A DNA stretch of 64,000 nt, taken from contig OU342634.1 in NCBI GenBank assembly GCA_910589415.1, positions 496,001 to 560,000 of the forward strand. The letters run 5' to 3'. Positions within the stretch are counted from its first letter, which is position 1. Each line of letters opens with the position of its first letter. The DNA is from Malachius bipustulatus. Lineage: Eukaryota; Arthropoda; Insecta; Coleoptera; Melyridae. The position numbers and the translations under genes are program-made. Under the pieces are notes generated by a model, which saw only the letters and a program-made list of their open reading frames with translations, searched no databases and was not told the DNA's origin. Below are positions 10,921 through 22,451 of this stretch, piece by piece.

Positions 10921-11270
10921 AAGCTCCAAGTTTTTGAGTTTTTTTTTTTTTCAAACTGCAGAGACTTTTCCCGTTAGCATGGCAGGACTTACCTAAGTAA
11001 TGTTCACAGAAATAACTTATAACCGGATCTTATTAATGGGAACGTTCATTAGTATTTATAATTGTAATCAAATGGTAAGTACTACAATATTGGAAGTACC
11101 GTATTCCAAATGAATACTACAGACGAGAAAGGATGTGCTAGAAACAGATGTGACAGGAAATGTTTCAAATTTGAAACATTATTGGGAAAGATCAAGGAAG
11201 ACTTACCCATAGATAAAATATGTATAATATGATTATTTAGAGATATAAATTAGTTTCATAATTTGTAATT
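10921..11270. other. Intron sequence without recognised features
   Basis: A short interval between two inverted-repeat elements. Nothing coding was seen. Confidence 0.4.
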
Positions 11271-11271
11271 A

Positions 11272-11945
11272 CAGTGAAAACCGACTATAACGACATCGTT
11301 TAGTACGACGTTCTGGATATAACGACCAAATGTCAAAGTCCCAGTTTAGTCTCATAAAAATCACCTTACATAGAAACCGTTTAGTACGACATCGCTTATT
11401 GCGACGTATCGGTAATAGCGACGTAGTGATCTTGGATTTTTCACGGAATCGTGTCGGTTATAACGACCGACGGATGTTTATGCTGTAAATTCTTAATTTT
11501 ACGCTTCCCGTCGTCGGGCGAGGGCCTGTTTTTATTTGTTTTTTTATTGCGTGATCGGACAATGGAGGTGATTTAGGTATTTCTCCGAATAGGATGGTTC
11601 AGGAGCGAACTGAGACTGTTATAAAATACATACATACATATGTACATACATACTAAATATGTATCTCAGAACATGATAAAAAATTAAAATTGTACATACC
11701 TACCTGTATCCTCAAAAATTAATAAATTTTTGGTAGATAAATATGTATTTAAAAATTGTGATGCCTTTATATACGTATTATTTATTTAAACCTCTTAATC
11801 CTTTGATTTACATACATAATATCATGTGGTATGTGGTATGTGGTGTCAGTTAGTAAAAAATGCATTTAATTGCCTATAACGACTATCGGCTATAACGACC
11901 GCATATTGATGGTCCCCTCAATGTCGTTATATCCGGTTTTCACTG
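11272..11945. mobile_element. Pogo/Tigger-like MITE, TA target duplication
   Basis: The ends are inverted: CAGTGAAAACCGACTATAACG on the left, and the reverse complement of CAGTGAAAACCGGATATAACG on the right, each flanked by TA (11270-11271 and 11946-11947). Inside, GTTTAGTACGAC and ATAACGACC-type motifs repeat near both ends. Such CAGTG(A/G)AAACC termini with TA duplications are typical of pogo-group non-autonomous elements. There is no transposase frame. Confidence 0.7.
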
Positions 11946-11962
11946 TATCTCAAACACTTATA

Positions 11963-14893
11963 CAGGATGTCCCGTATCGTTATGTTCAAATTTTTTGAGC
12001 ATATAGTAGGCTTAATTTTGAGCCCAAAAAACCCAAAAGTGACAGGTCTATCTTTATTCGTTACGAAGTTACAGGCCTAAGAAAATTATGACTAGTAAAT
12101 AACAAAGATTCAAATTTGAAAACCACACAACCACATGTGTTGTGGTTTAGGCTAATAATTTATTGTTATGGTAACGACATGAGTAAATGTCACCGAAATA
12201 AACATTAGAAGAGGTTCTCCTGCTCATACAAAATGGCATTTAGTACGGTGTAATTAGACCTAAACCTCAACATCCAAAGTAAAAGTTTTCCTCCAACACC
12301 AAATTGCTCTACATAGTCCCCTTATTCTATGGTAAAAAGTTACACCATTTTGAGCGTCGGGTTTGGGGGTGAGGGGGGGCGAATTTGAAAAATCACTAGT
12401 TTTTTTAGTTTTTCGTAAATATTTCAAAAACTAAGCGGTTTATCCTAAACATTGTTATATACAAAAATGTTCTACGTTAAATTTCAAATAAGAATGGTCC
12501 TTTTCATAATCACTCTAAATTGTACGGTTCAAGAGTTACAGACGGTGTAAATGTTAACTTTTTCGTAATTTTGATAATTTTTTAAAAAAATAAGCTTCGT
12601 AAAAAAATGTTGCTATTTCAGTGGCCGGTGGTATGTTAGTGATAAGCCCTTGAAGGAACGACAACCTCACCACCTTATCAAGGGGCACTCTTTTTTAAGG
12701 GAAAAGAGGCTTCCACAGGCCTAGGCCATATAAACCTGTGGTACGGAGAAACCCACCCTGAACTTTCTACGAACATTGCAACATAAATTCACTTCTGAAG
12801 CATAAATATCTTTCAAATTTGGAATGTTCAATGTCTTTATTAACTTCACTCATCCTCCAGCACATTATCCTCCTCCTCTAGCTCGTCGTCTAAGATGTTA
12901 TTATTGTCCATGTTATCACATGCTTGGCCTGAGCAATTGCTGCATATGCTAGTGCAGTTTAGACCACTCCTTCTGCATTCACAATTACGAACGCATTCAT
13001 CTTTGCAAGTACACATTATAAGGGACAGTAATTCCTGGGGGGCTGCAGGACGTGCTGTTGTAATTGGTGTCAGGTGGTCGCCAATCTTCTTCCAACCCCA
13101 CTCGAGTGGATCCTTATCTTCATTCAGCCACTGTTGTACCTGGTGGTAGGTCCTAAATGAATGCTGTCTGGACGCTCCTGAAGTGGGGGGTAGTGCATCC
13201 AACTTCAGTAATGCATGTATAGGCTGCTTTGCAATCGTTTTCAAGTAGGACTGGTAGCGGAGACAATCTAGATCTTCAGTGTTCTTGGCTCCAAACATTG
13301 CAAGTAGGAAGTAATTTCCTGCATCAGCCACTGCACTGGGGTCGGCTTTGGGGTTCTTGAAGACCAGAAGTTTTTCACGAAGAACGGTGTTGGCTTGAAC
13401 TTTCCTATAAGGTGCAATTTTTCCCTTCTTATAGACAGCAGACACAGTGTCACATCCTGTGAAGGCGTATGTAACCAGAAGTACATCTTTCATATCCCCA
13501 ATGCCTTGCTGAATGTCAGAAATAATGTACACTTTTTCCTGGTGATTTCCTTTTTTAGGTACGACCATTTTCAGTTTATTCCCTGAAGGTGCGTGGACAG
13601 TCAACAGTACTAATAAGTCCGTGTCATCACCAATAACACACGTTTGAACATCTTTCTTTGCTTCATCAATAGCTGTTAAGACTACTAATAGGTCAGCATC
13701 ACCCGATGCTTGAAGAACCGTGCAACCACATTGTTGAAAGTGCGATGAAAGGATAGTTATTAGACCCATCTTGTTTTTAGCACTAGCTAAAAATTCATTT
13801 TGATTTATGTTGACATGGATTGAGTCTTCTACTTTGACCACAATGTTGGAACGTGATCTTCGTAGGTGTTCTTGATCCTTTGTGTTACTTCGTTCGTAAC
13901 CATCAAAAACAACAGTCGCTTTTCCATAATGAGTACACACGTAATCACTATATTGCTCGCAAATCTGTTTAAATGTAGCAGGCTGTTGCCAGACAACACG
14001 ATGTAGGAGGTGGCCTCCGTCAATTATATAGAACACTTTCACTGGGTCATCGATGTTTGATGATTCTTTTGAATCTGAAACCAAAACCGTCATCATTGAT
14101 GATTTTTTCCCCTTCCTCATGAAGCTTGTACTACCACGTTTCTCCTAACAATTATTTTTACTTTTTCAACCTTCTATGGTGCCTCTTAGCCTCTTTTTGA
14201 CTATAATACTGTGGTATATTATTACTCTTTAATTAAATCATTTACTTATTTCTATATAGCTGTATTTGGAAAAAAAAAACCTTAAAAATTATATCATTTT
14301 TATTTTTACACCGTCTGCAACTCATGAACCGTAAATTTTACAGAGAATATGCATAGGGCATTTTTAGTTTAAAATTTCATGTAGAATATATTTTTATATA
14401 ACACTCTTTGTGCTAAACAGCTTAGTTTTCAACCAATTTCCAAACAATTAAAAAAACTACTAAATTTCCTACTTTTTCTCCCCCTCCCCCCCCAAACCCG
14501 ACGCTCAAAATGGTGTAACTTTTTACCAAACAATAAGAGGGTTATATAGAACAATTTGGAGTTGGAATAAAACTTTTACTTTGGATGTCAAGGTTAGGCC
14601 TTTTTTTAGGTTAATAACACCGTACTAATTTGGATTCAAATACATATGTACCGACATATTTCAGAATTGGCGTTTGTAACTAAATTCCAAAAAGCAATTA
14701 TTATTGGATCGTATTCAGCATGCTGGTCAAGAGATCGGTCGCGAAAAAAGACGAGAAATTAGAACTGTTACTTCTGCAATAGGCCTCCTTTGTATTCAGT
14801 ACTAGCACAACTTTGTATTCAGCAAGGAATAGGACACTTTTAACACCATTTCAACACTCACAAGATTTGAACATAACGATACGGGACACCCTG
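11963..14893. mobile_element. TA-flanked inverted-repeat element carrying a PIN-like gene
   Basis: The outer ends are CAGGATGTCCCGTATCGTTA (left) and the reverse complement of CAGGGTGTCCCGTATCGTTA (right), each next to TA. The arms continue inward for about 600 bp. The left 12340-12560 block (AAAATGG-type TTGAGCGTCGGGTTTGG, then GACGGTGTAAA) matches the right 14310-14525 block as its reverse complement. The roughly 1.7 kb between the arms holds one open frame, on the minus strand. Tc1/mariner-like CAGGGTG ends with TA duplication would predict a DDE transposase, but none is present. Confidence 0.75.
12846..14120 (-). CDS. PIN/XPG-like nuclease-fold protein with Cys-rich tail (TE-borne)
   Basis: This is a 424-residue intact frame starting at an ATG at 14120. 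Acidic residues appear in the order expected of a PIN/XPG-like nuclease fold: D34 in 'YIIDGGHLLH', D73 in 'VVFDGY', D141/D143 in 'SGDADLLV', D165/D166/D168 in 'IGDDTDLLVLL', and D224 in 'FTGCDTVSA'. A nine-cysteine cluster (C370-C401, CXC-type spacing) precedes a strongly acidic C-terminus. I recognise it as matching the C-terminal part of a large uncharacterised protein family found in many arthropod and other animal genomes; the enzymatic role is inferred from the acidic pattern only. Usual family members are longer at the N-terminus. It is the sole gene of the inverted-repeat element around it and lies antisense to INTS7. Confidence 0.65.
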   Translation of the reverse strand: MRKGKKSSMMTVLVSDSKESSNIDDPVKVFYIIDGGHLLHRVVWQQPATFKQICEQYSDYVCTHYGKATVVFDGYERSNTKDQEHLRRSRSNIVVKVEDSIHVNINQNEFLASAKNKMGLITILSSHFQQCGCTVLQASGDADLLVVLTAIDEAKKDVQTCVIGDDTDLLVLLTVHAPSGNKLKMVVPKKGNHQEKVYIISDIQQGIGDMKDVLLVTYAFTGCDTVSAVYKKGKIAPYRKVQANTVLREKLLVFKNPKADPSAVADAGNYFLLAMFGAKNTEDLDCLRYQSYLKTIAKQPIHALLKLDALPPTSGASRQHSFRTYHQVQQWLNEDKDPLEWGWKKIGDHLTPITTARPAAPQELLSLIMCTCKDECVRNCECRRSGLNCTSICSNCSGQACDNMDNNNILDDELEEEDNVLEDE

Positions 14894-15073
14894 TATAGCC
14901 TAGACCTAGAAGATTTACACTTGTCAGTGTGCTGTCAAATTTATGATACGGGGTTGATCATTCTATAATCCATAGCCAACTTAGTCCAAATAGAGTTGAA
15001 ATATACTATATTTGTAGTATTCTTTCTCTTAAATAATAAACCTACTATAATATGTGCACGTCTTATGTTCCAG

Positions 15074-15372
15074 GCAGCAAGTACACCACTTCATCACTTG
15101 CAGTTTCAGGGGGAATATATGAAAATTAGAGTTGAATTTTTGCAATGTTTAGTGCAATTAATTTACACTTGTAATATTTTATGTGTTGTTCCGATTCCTG
15201 CTATTGCGGCTACAATTGTGCAAAATACAAGAGATGAATATCAGAGGCATGGTTATATAACTAACCAATTAAGGAAATGTGTTAAGGAGTTCAAAAACTG
15301 CGGTGAACTCTATTGGAAACTTTACCAAACTGCATTCGATGCAGATCCTGTTACTTTGGAAAATATGCAGAT
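15074..15372 (+). CDS. INTS7: INTS7 exon (second in window)
   Basis: This exon is 299 nt, with a TTCCAG acceptor at 15073 in phase 0 and a GTAAGT donor at 15373 after two bases of a codon. It encodes a conserved INTS7 stretch: 'PIPAIAATIVQNTRDEYQRH', then 'TNQLRKCVKEFKNCGELYWK', then 'YQTAFDADPVTLENM'. In known INTS7 proteins the same order of blocks (ALAATLVQN-type, QLRKCVKEF, AFDADP.SLEN) appears, which makes this the clearest identification of the gene together with the last two exons. Confidence 0.92.
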
Positions 15373-15398
15373 GTAAGTAGTTTTTCTTGTATACTATA

Positions 15399-17130
15399 CT
15401 GCCGTGTTAACCGTAAACGCCGTAAGTGACAATTTTCTCATTTTCGGCTTATTGGATGTTCTGATGGGACTTTATATTCTCTATCTATTACCATAAGCGA
15501 AAACGCCGTATCTCCATCCTAACAGCTTTAAATCGCTAATTTAGTTCGCCGTATTTGCAGGTTTCATCAGTTCTCTAGAGCATTTTACCGTATGTTCATT
15601 TTATTAGGGAAGTTTGCCGTATCTGTAAGCATAATATGCAGATACGGCATAAATGTTGAATAAATTTAATACGTATATGAGTAATCCCGATCGAAAATGC
15701 CGTATCTAGAAAATAACCAAGTAAGATAAGCAGTTTGTTTTATTTATTTCAAAGAATAATAATAAAAGTAATAATAATACAATAATAATTATTGTTTTAC
15801 CGAAAGTAGGTACTTTAATAACGTTAAAAAAAATACATAATAATAAAATTATGTGTGCATTTACCATAAGTGCTCGGAAACAGTAAAAGATACAGGGTGG
15901 GTTAAATTAAAGAAAAGCTGCACAATTTTATGCTTATTAAGAATCTGAAAGAAAATTTATGGATACTTCTCAGGCGTTGCTGAAATATCCTGAAAAAACT
16001 TGAAAATGAAGATTTCTTATTTCAATCATATCTTTTTTATTATTGAAAAGAAATTGAAATATTTTTGTAGGTTTACTTTAAAAAGGCATCATCTGTCATT
16101 TCCAAAATTTTCAAGGACTACTAGATCCCAGAATTTTCATTGTCAACTTTTGTTTTTCTTATGGCCGCCATGTTGTTTTTCATGCCATTCGCTATTAAAA
16201 AAATCTAAGAAACAAAATAAATAATCTACCACATTCAAAAAAAAAAAATTTCTTCCAAATTTTTGTTCTTCTTTTGTCGGAAAAATAACCTTTGTTTAAC
16301 CGAATGGTTTAACCGAAGCCTAAAAAAAACCATAAGGCAAGCAATATCAAGTCGCGACGTCATAATTGACGTTATTCGGTGAAATGATTTTCTTTTTTTG
16401 CGAATAAGGAATAAAATTTTTAAGATTTTTTTTTTAATTTGATAGATTGTTTCCTTGATTTTTTTAATAGCGAATAACACGAAAAAACAATATGGCGGCC
16501 ATAAGAAAAACAAAAGTTGACTATGAAAACTCTGCGATCTAGCAGTCCTTGAAAATTTTGAAAATGACAGATGATAGCTTTTGATGACTTATGTGAACCT
16601 ACAAAAATATTTTAATTTCTTTTTGATAATAAAAAAGATATGATTGAAATAATAAATCCCCATTTTTAAGTTTTTGCAGGATATTTCAGCAATGCCTGAA
16701 GTTTCCATACATTTTCTTTCAGGTTCTTAGTAAGCATAAAATTGTGCAACTTTTCTCTAATTTAACCCACCCTGTATCTTTTACCGTTTCCGAGATCCCA
16801 ATGGTGAGCATCGAATTGTTAACCATCCTGTATACGGCAAAAGCTCCTAGTATGTATAAGATATTTTTAACTGAAAACATCGTAAGTTTATTTACGGCTA
16901 ATCTATCTATTTTTCCTTTGAATATATTACCGTAAGTGATTTTTTGAAAAAAACTGCAGTTTTTTAGAAAAAAGAATACGACTAAATAAAATTAGGCATG
17001 TAAATAATAACTTATGGAAAATCAGGATTCTCAAAGATAACAATTGTGAACGGCAGATGGCAAAAGACAAAAACGTAAATATCTCAAAACTACTAAAATG
17101 TAGATACGGCGTTTAGGGTTAACACGGCAG
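15399..17130. mobile_element. Inverted-repeat element with GCCGTATCT motif repeats
   Basis: The ends are CTGCCGTGTTAACCGTAAAC and the reverse complement of CTGCCGTGTTAACCCTAAAC, flanked by TATA on both sides (TA or TATA duplication). Near both ends are many copies of GCCGTA or GCCGTATCT in both orientations, suggesting subterminal binding repeats. There is no coding frame of its own. A foldback (15873-16798) is inserted in the middle. Confidence 0.7.
15873..16798. mobile_element. Foldback MITE nested inside the 15399-17130 element
   Basis: The left arm starts CTCGGAAACAGTAAAAGATAC and the right arm ends with its near reverse complement. The arms contain TACAGGGTGGGTTAAATTA, then CTGAAATATCCTGAAAAAAC, then GTTTTTCTTATGGCCGCCAT. 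The centre is near 16330. The inner arm sequence is related to elements at 21271-30117, 22987-28560 and 43910-45130 (see findings). Short open frames here are arm translations. Confidence 0.75.
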
Positions 17131-17179
17131 TATACCTATCTACTTTTTATGTAATTTTATCAATTTTCATGTTTAATAT

Positions 17180-17560
17180 ACCCCTCAACAGCTTCTCCTC
17201 TTATACAAGGCTCAAATCCGACCATTCTTGGAGTACTGCTCACAAGTTTGGAGCTCAGCTTCTAAACATACGCTGAGATTTTTTATCGTCAGTGGGCCAT
17301 TGTGGTACCTCCACTGCGATCGAAGGTCTATTGTGGGTAATCAGAAAAAAGCCATCCATTTGATCGGGGACCCAGATTTGACAAAAAATTCAAAGACACT
17401 CTCGAAAATCAAAGAAAAGTAGCTGACCTAAGTCTGTTTTACAGATATTTTTATGAGAAGCGTTCAAAAGACGTAGCCTGCTTGATACCACCTAGAACAA
17501 GACCGGCCAGAAATACACGTCGAGCCGCAGACATTTTCGGAGAGACTTTTGCACTTTTGC
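17180..17560 (+). pseudogene. LINE ORF2 C-terminal fragment
   Basis: Translation gives 'YKAQIRPFLEYCSQVWSSAS', then 'NQKKAIHLIGDP', then after a frameshift 'LVDLSLFYRYFYE'-like and 'IPPRTRPARNTRR'-like text, the typical tail of a Jockey-type LINE ORF2 after its reverse transcriptase. It has an inserted stretch and frameshifts, and is a short dead fragment. Confidence 0.6.
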
Positions 17561-17644
17561 AGCAAATTTCAATCTCGGACATTCACGGAACAGCCACTGA
17601 TAACAGCAGAACGTTTTTTAGCTTTCTAGTTTTCATACAGTTTG

Positions 17645-18150
17645 TGAGACACCCCAATACATTATTGCATTTTCAAATTGTCTGAGAAAATGTAATAACA
17701 GTGGTGCTTATAGTTGTATTTTAAATTGAGTAGACCATGAGTTATAAACAAGTGAAAATCGTGATTTTCCAACTTTAAAGACATTTACCACGAAAACGGC
17801 TCAATATATCAGAAAACGGCTTACATCTCCCTATCTTAACTTTTTATAAGGTATCCAATTATGCAGTTGAAATGTTTATACAAGGTGGTGAAAATTGTCA
17901 GATTTTTCATCACCCTGTATAAACATTCCAACTCTACAGTAGGATACCAGATGAAAAGTTAAGATAGGGACATGTAAGCCGTTTTCTGATATCTTGAGCC
18001 GTTTTCGTGGAAAATGTCTTTAAAGTTGGAAAATCACGTTTTTCACTTGTTTATAACTCATGGCCTACTCAATTTAAAATACAACTATAAGCACCACTGT
18101 TATTACATTTTCTCAGACAATCTGAAAATGCAATAATATATGGGGTGTCC
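17645..18150. repeat. Foldback repeat, ~500 bp palindrome
   Basis: The left arm begins GACACCCCAATACATTATTG and the right arm ends with TATATGGGGTGTCC. Both arms contain GAGTTATAAACAAGTGAAAA-type sequence and AAACGGCTTACAT. The centre is near 17895. The arm core is shared with the G-family elements at 30939-31814 and 56183-57059. Confidence 0.75.
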
Positions 18151-19435
18151 CATTTAAAAAAACGAAGATGGCCATTGTTTTCGCCATTTTTAAATGTTCT
18201 GCCATCTTGGTAATATTTCATTTTGACTCGTTATTAGGTATGTTGCCTAAGTTCCAAATTTTAGATTCCTAGATCATTTGGAAGTCGAACTTTTTCTAAT
18301 GTGGCGTTTCAATCAATCACCCTATATAAAAATAGGGGCATTCCATTTGAAAAAAAAATAGTTAAACTACTTTGAAGTTTGCAAAGTTTCGCATTTTTTT
18401 CTGAACACCCTATTTTACTAAATGCATATTTCTCATTATCACAATGTTGCTTAGTAACCGCACTGAAGTTATTGCTAAGAATAATTTTTACCTTCTGAAA
18501 AACGAGGTCGCTACCATTTTTTAAACTTCAGCTTGTTTTATACAAGAATTTTGGGAAAAAATTTGTAAGTTGGCAACACTGTAATATAATCAAATAGTAA
18601 ATAAACAACAATGTAGATGGTAAATAATGACATCGAAAAAATAGAATAAATAGAAGGCATTCCATTTAAAAAAAAATTTGTTGTTGGAATACCTCAAAAA
18701 TGGGACACCCTGTATAGTGTAAAACAATTTTATGGCATGAAGATTTCCAAACCAATAATTTTTTGTACGAAACTTTTTTTTTATCCACTACGGGAAAGGC
18801 GCTAGGAAAGATGGACGCACTGTTGCAGGACCCTGTATAATAATCACTACTCATTCCTGACAAAGTCAGAAATTAATTTTTTTTTTCTGCGACGGGCTAA
18901 AAGTTTGACCTTTTTTCCCCGTTGACAGGTAGAAAAATGCCTCATTATATGAGCTGCATCTTATCGGGGAAAAAATGAATTAGCAGGGAAATAAATGAGT
19001 ACTTATTTCCCCGAAATGGCGGCTTAGGTATTGCTACTATTAACACTCAGATATCATTAAATTTATATCAAATATACGTAAAGGAAAGTTACCTTACAAG
19101 AATCTTTGCAAAACTATCTAAAATTTTAATTAAATTATGACGTTTATCGAATTAAATCGTTTCGTTACCAGGCAACGTCGATTGTGATAAAAGACAGTTT
19201 GAAAATCCAAGTTTAACATAAATCATTTTTCCGACATAATTTCCAGTTATCTAACTACGTTTTTCGACATTCTAACACTGATATTTCTTCTCACAGAAAA
19301 AAATTGTATATTATACACAAGAAAAAAGTGCGATGTTAGCTCTCGATGTGTTTGTCCCCTCCGCTAATCACATCTCGAGCTAAAATCTATCACTTTTTTC
19401 TCTTGTATAATAAATAACTATCTTTAAATTGTATA
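18151..19435. other. Intron sequence with solo CAGGGTG-type ends and a hairpin
   Basis: There is no gene. A CCCATTTTTGAGGTATT-like end with GGGACACCCTGTA lies near 18703-18716, and another CCCTGTATAATA near 18832, so remnants of small TA-flanked elements are likely. A hairpin at 19308-19412 pairs TTATACACAAGAAAAAAGTG with its near reverse complement. Confidence 0.45.
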
Positions 19436-19484
19436 CAGGGTGCACCATGTATCCTTCTCTATATTGCTATCTCCTGAACGCTAA

Positions 19485-21267
19485 CAGCCAATATTATAAA
19501 CGCTGGTTAAGGAAGATAACTCGGAGTTAGTCCCTATCTGCCAGTTAAAAAAGCAACAGGTGTATTATAAAGCTTTTTCCAGCTCTCAAGGTTAACTTTT
19601 TAACTGTCAGATAACTTTAACTCGTAGTTTGCATGGATAACCTTACTATTCGGTTTTATAAAGCTATTTTTAGCTTGGTTAGGTTAAAGTAGCCGGTTAA
19701 CTTTGCTTATCTGGCCGATAAAGTTAACCGTCAGATTTCCGCCGGTTAAAGTGGTAAACTGGCATATTATTTTGTTGAATATTAAGGTAATTCTTATTGG
19801 ATCTTAGTTTTTATAGGTTTACATCCTCCCTAATTGATAAAATTTTGAGTGTGAGTTTTCTAATAATGAAATAATTTCTATGTTAACTTGAAAATAACTT
19901 TTAATAAGTGCATAATAATATTATTATTATTATGGATGCATTTCAATCTGCTGATATAAATTAATTTATTTTTTATTTTTTTATTCATTTCAGTCAGTTC
20001 ATTGGTAGGTAGGTATAATAATATAAGTAAATAGAGAATTAGTAAAGAGCATATCAACTGCCCTATTTTTTAATAAAAAGCCAGAGGTTACAATTATTTC
20101 ACAATTATTATTATATCACTTTAACTAAAGGGTAGGTAGGTATAGGTAGGTAGATTGATTCATAAAAAATCGATATTGAGATATGAAAATTAAAGACTAG
20201 ACACTTCTTCAATCTATTCGACAATAAAACAACAGAAAATTGAAAGCTATAAATTTATTCAGTTTATAACAAATTAACGATCAACAAATAGGTATAGGTA
20301 GGTAGGTACATTTTATAAACCCTTCTTTCCATAATATGGACCAAAAAACTATTACTCGAACCGAACGTTGTAGGTAGGTACATAAGTTTCTTCCAGTATG
20401 TCCCATAATGTGGAATAAAAATTCACTTTTGTAAATAAATATGTACCTACTTAGGTAGCAGGTAGGTACTGACTATTGACTGCTTTCAACCAAGTTAGGT
20501 TTACCTACTTCATTTTAATAATTTTTGACCTGGAATAGCGCTGGTCTGAAACTGAAACCGACGGCCGACGGACACGGGACACGGGTGTACACGCTGGGGC
20601 ACTGGACTGGGTTGGGCGGACGCATTAGGCAGAGGCAAAGCCCTGGCCGTCTCTTTCGCATTAGTTACGAATTATTATTATTATAATTATGCAGTCTTCA
20701 GTCTTCCGTTGGTCGTTGATGAGTGTTAAGTAGATTGATTTGATTAGCTTAACTGGAAAACACGGCTTGAAAACGCTCACTGGTTTTATTGTGTCGTAGA
20801 CAGACGATTCAACTTTCACACGATTCAATTTTCACTTATTATCACTCGCTGTGTGTTGAGAATTAATATTGATTACAAACAATAAAATACATAACGGTAG
20901 ACAGTAATAAATAAATGCAGATTGTTTATCTTCTAAAACCTAACCACCTAAGCTTGTTCATAATACGATACGAAACGAATACGAATGAAACGAATTAAAT
21001 TCAGTCAGATTTAAGCCAACTGACATTTCTTATTTATTTCAAGTGTCACTCACGTCATTTCTTCAGCGTCAATGGCTGTTTTGGCTGTTTCGTTGACATT
21101 CGTGTAGAGCGGACGGTTAAATATGGCCGACTTCCGGCGATAACTAACCACGAGCTATGCTCGGGGAAATCTTGCTTTATAATACGCACCCGGAAACTTA
21201 ACTCCGAGTTAGTGCTATCTGCCAGATAACTAACTTTCTACTTAACCAGCGTTTATAATATCGGCTG
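19485..21267. mobile_element. TAA-flanked (Harbinger-like) element D within F
   Basis: Terminal inverted repeats CAGCCAATATTATAAACGCT and the complement of CAGCCGATATTATAAACGCT lie between TAA duplications (19482-19484 and 21268-21270). Subterminal GTTAACTCGGAGTTA/CTGCCAGTTA-type repeats are inverted near both ends. The interior is rich in TAGGTAGGTA tracts and includes a GC-richer patch at about 20540-20650. A 3-bp TAA duplication suggests PIF/Harbinger mobilisation. No transposase is seen. Confidence 0.65.
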
Positions 21268-22223
21268 TAAGAGATACAGGGTCGATTAAATTAGAGAAAA
21301 GATGCGCAGTTTTGTGGCCATCTCGAATTCGTCAAAACATGCAAGATATCTGTGACTGTTCCTGAAATATCCTGAAAAAACTGAAAAATCGAGATTTCTT
21401 ATTTTCGTCATATCTTTTTTATTATTGGAAATTAATAAATAATTTTTTGTAGGCTTACATAAGCCGTTAAGAGCTATCCACCCAACTAGCAAATTAAGTA
21501 ACAGAATCTCTGTTGGAAGGTTATTTTACTTTGAATAAGTATAAAATACAAATATTATACCAAATTTATAACTTATAAGTGTGCAGTACTTCTAGCGACA
21601 TTTTAGTAGTGCTAAAGGAGTATTATCACCTAAAATGTATTACCCCATCGAGTATTTACTTTGAGGTAATTATGGAGAGTTTCGTTTAGCAAATTTTCAC
21701 CTTATATATGACTTGTAAGTATATGTAGCTTTACGGTTGATAACAGGTAACAAGATATAGTGAAAAGTTCTGGTCCGGTTACCCAATAAATACTATAAAG
21801 ACTGTTTAACTAGTAAGTTATTTTTATAAGTTATTGATACTTAGAATGAACTTCAATATCTACTTTGGAGTAAACAACCAACAAGTACAATTTTCAAGTT
21901 CTAGCTAAGTGTTTGTGATAGAGTGGAATCACCTGGAAGTATAATTATTTACCTGACTGAAAATACTATAAAGTACAGGTTTCCTCAAAAGTCTACTTTA
22001 TGGTAAACTATACCATGTAGTGCCATTATTATACCTACTTTGTGTGGTAGTGGTAGATCAACTTGATCAGTCTGTTGGGAATAAAAATGGCTAACAAGTG
22101 CGTGAAGGTCAAGTGGAACAAAAACGTCAGCCATTCCGCCATTCATCCAAATTTTATAGGAAAGTAATTCGAATAGTAGTAAATCTGCTATAGCAGAGTT
22201 GATAATGTGAAAAACTATTTCAC

Positions 22224-22451
22224 GTGACCAAGCAAAATAGTCAAACCAACCAGAATTTTGAAAGACAAAGCAGTGCGTCCTTCACAGTTACTCACAATTC
22301 CGATCCTGAAGAACATGGTAACGAAAAAAATATTCTGGAGACTGAAGTCGCGTATTATGATGATGACGATGAGGCATTATCAGATTTTATTCTTGAAGCA
22401 GAAAGAAATGATGAATCTGTAGTAAACAAATTAACTTTTCACAACGACTAA
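22224..22451 (+). CDS. Short acidic ORF in element A, unknown
   Basis: This is a 75-residue frame with an ATG start and an acidic centre ('YYDDDDEALSDFILEAE'). A second small frame (22087-22167) lies just upstream. They may be pieces of a gene formerly carried by element A, perhaps spliced, but I recognise no domain and chance is possible. Confidence 0.25.
   Translation: MTKQNSQTNQNFERQSSASFTVTHNSDPEEHGNEKNILETEVAYYDDDDEALSDFILEAERNDESVVNKLTFHND

Larger units (their letters stand above)
3631..15073 (+). other. INTS7: INTS7 intron, 11.4 kb, filled with transposons
   Basis: The donor is GTAAGA at 3631 and the acceptor is TTCCAG ending at 15073. Both flanking exons are in phase 0 at this junction, which supports their being joined. 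The intron contains, in order, a gypsy element, a mariner-like remnant with an inserted palindrome, a complex inverted repeat, a pogo-like MITE and the PIN-like element, each annotated separately. Confidence 0.8.
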
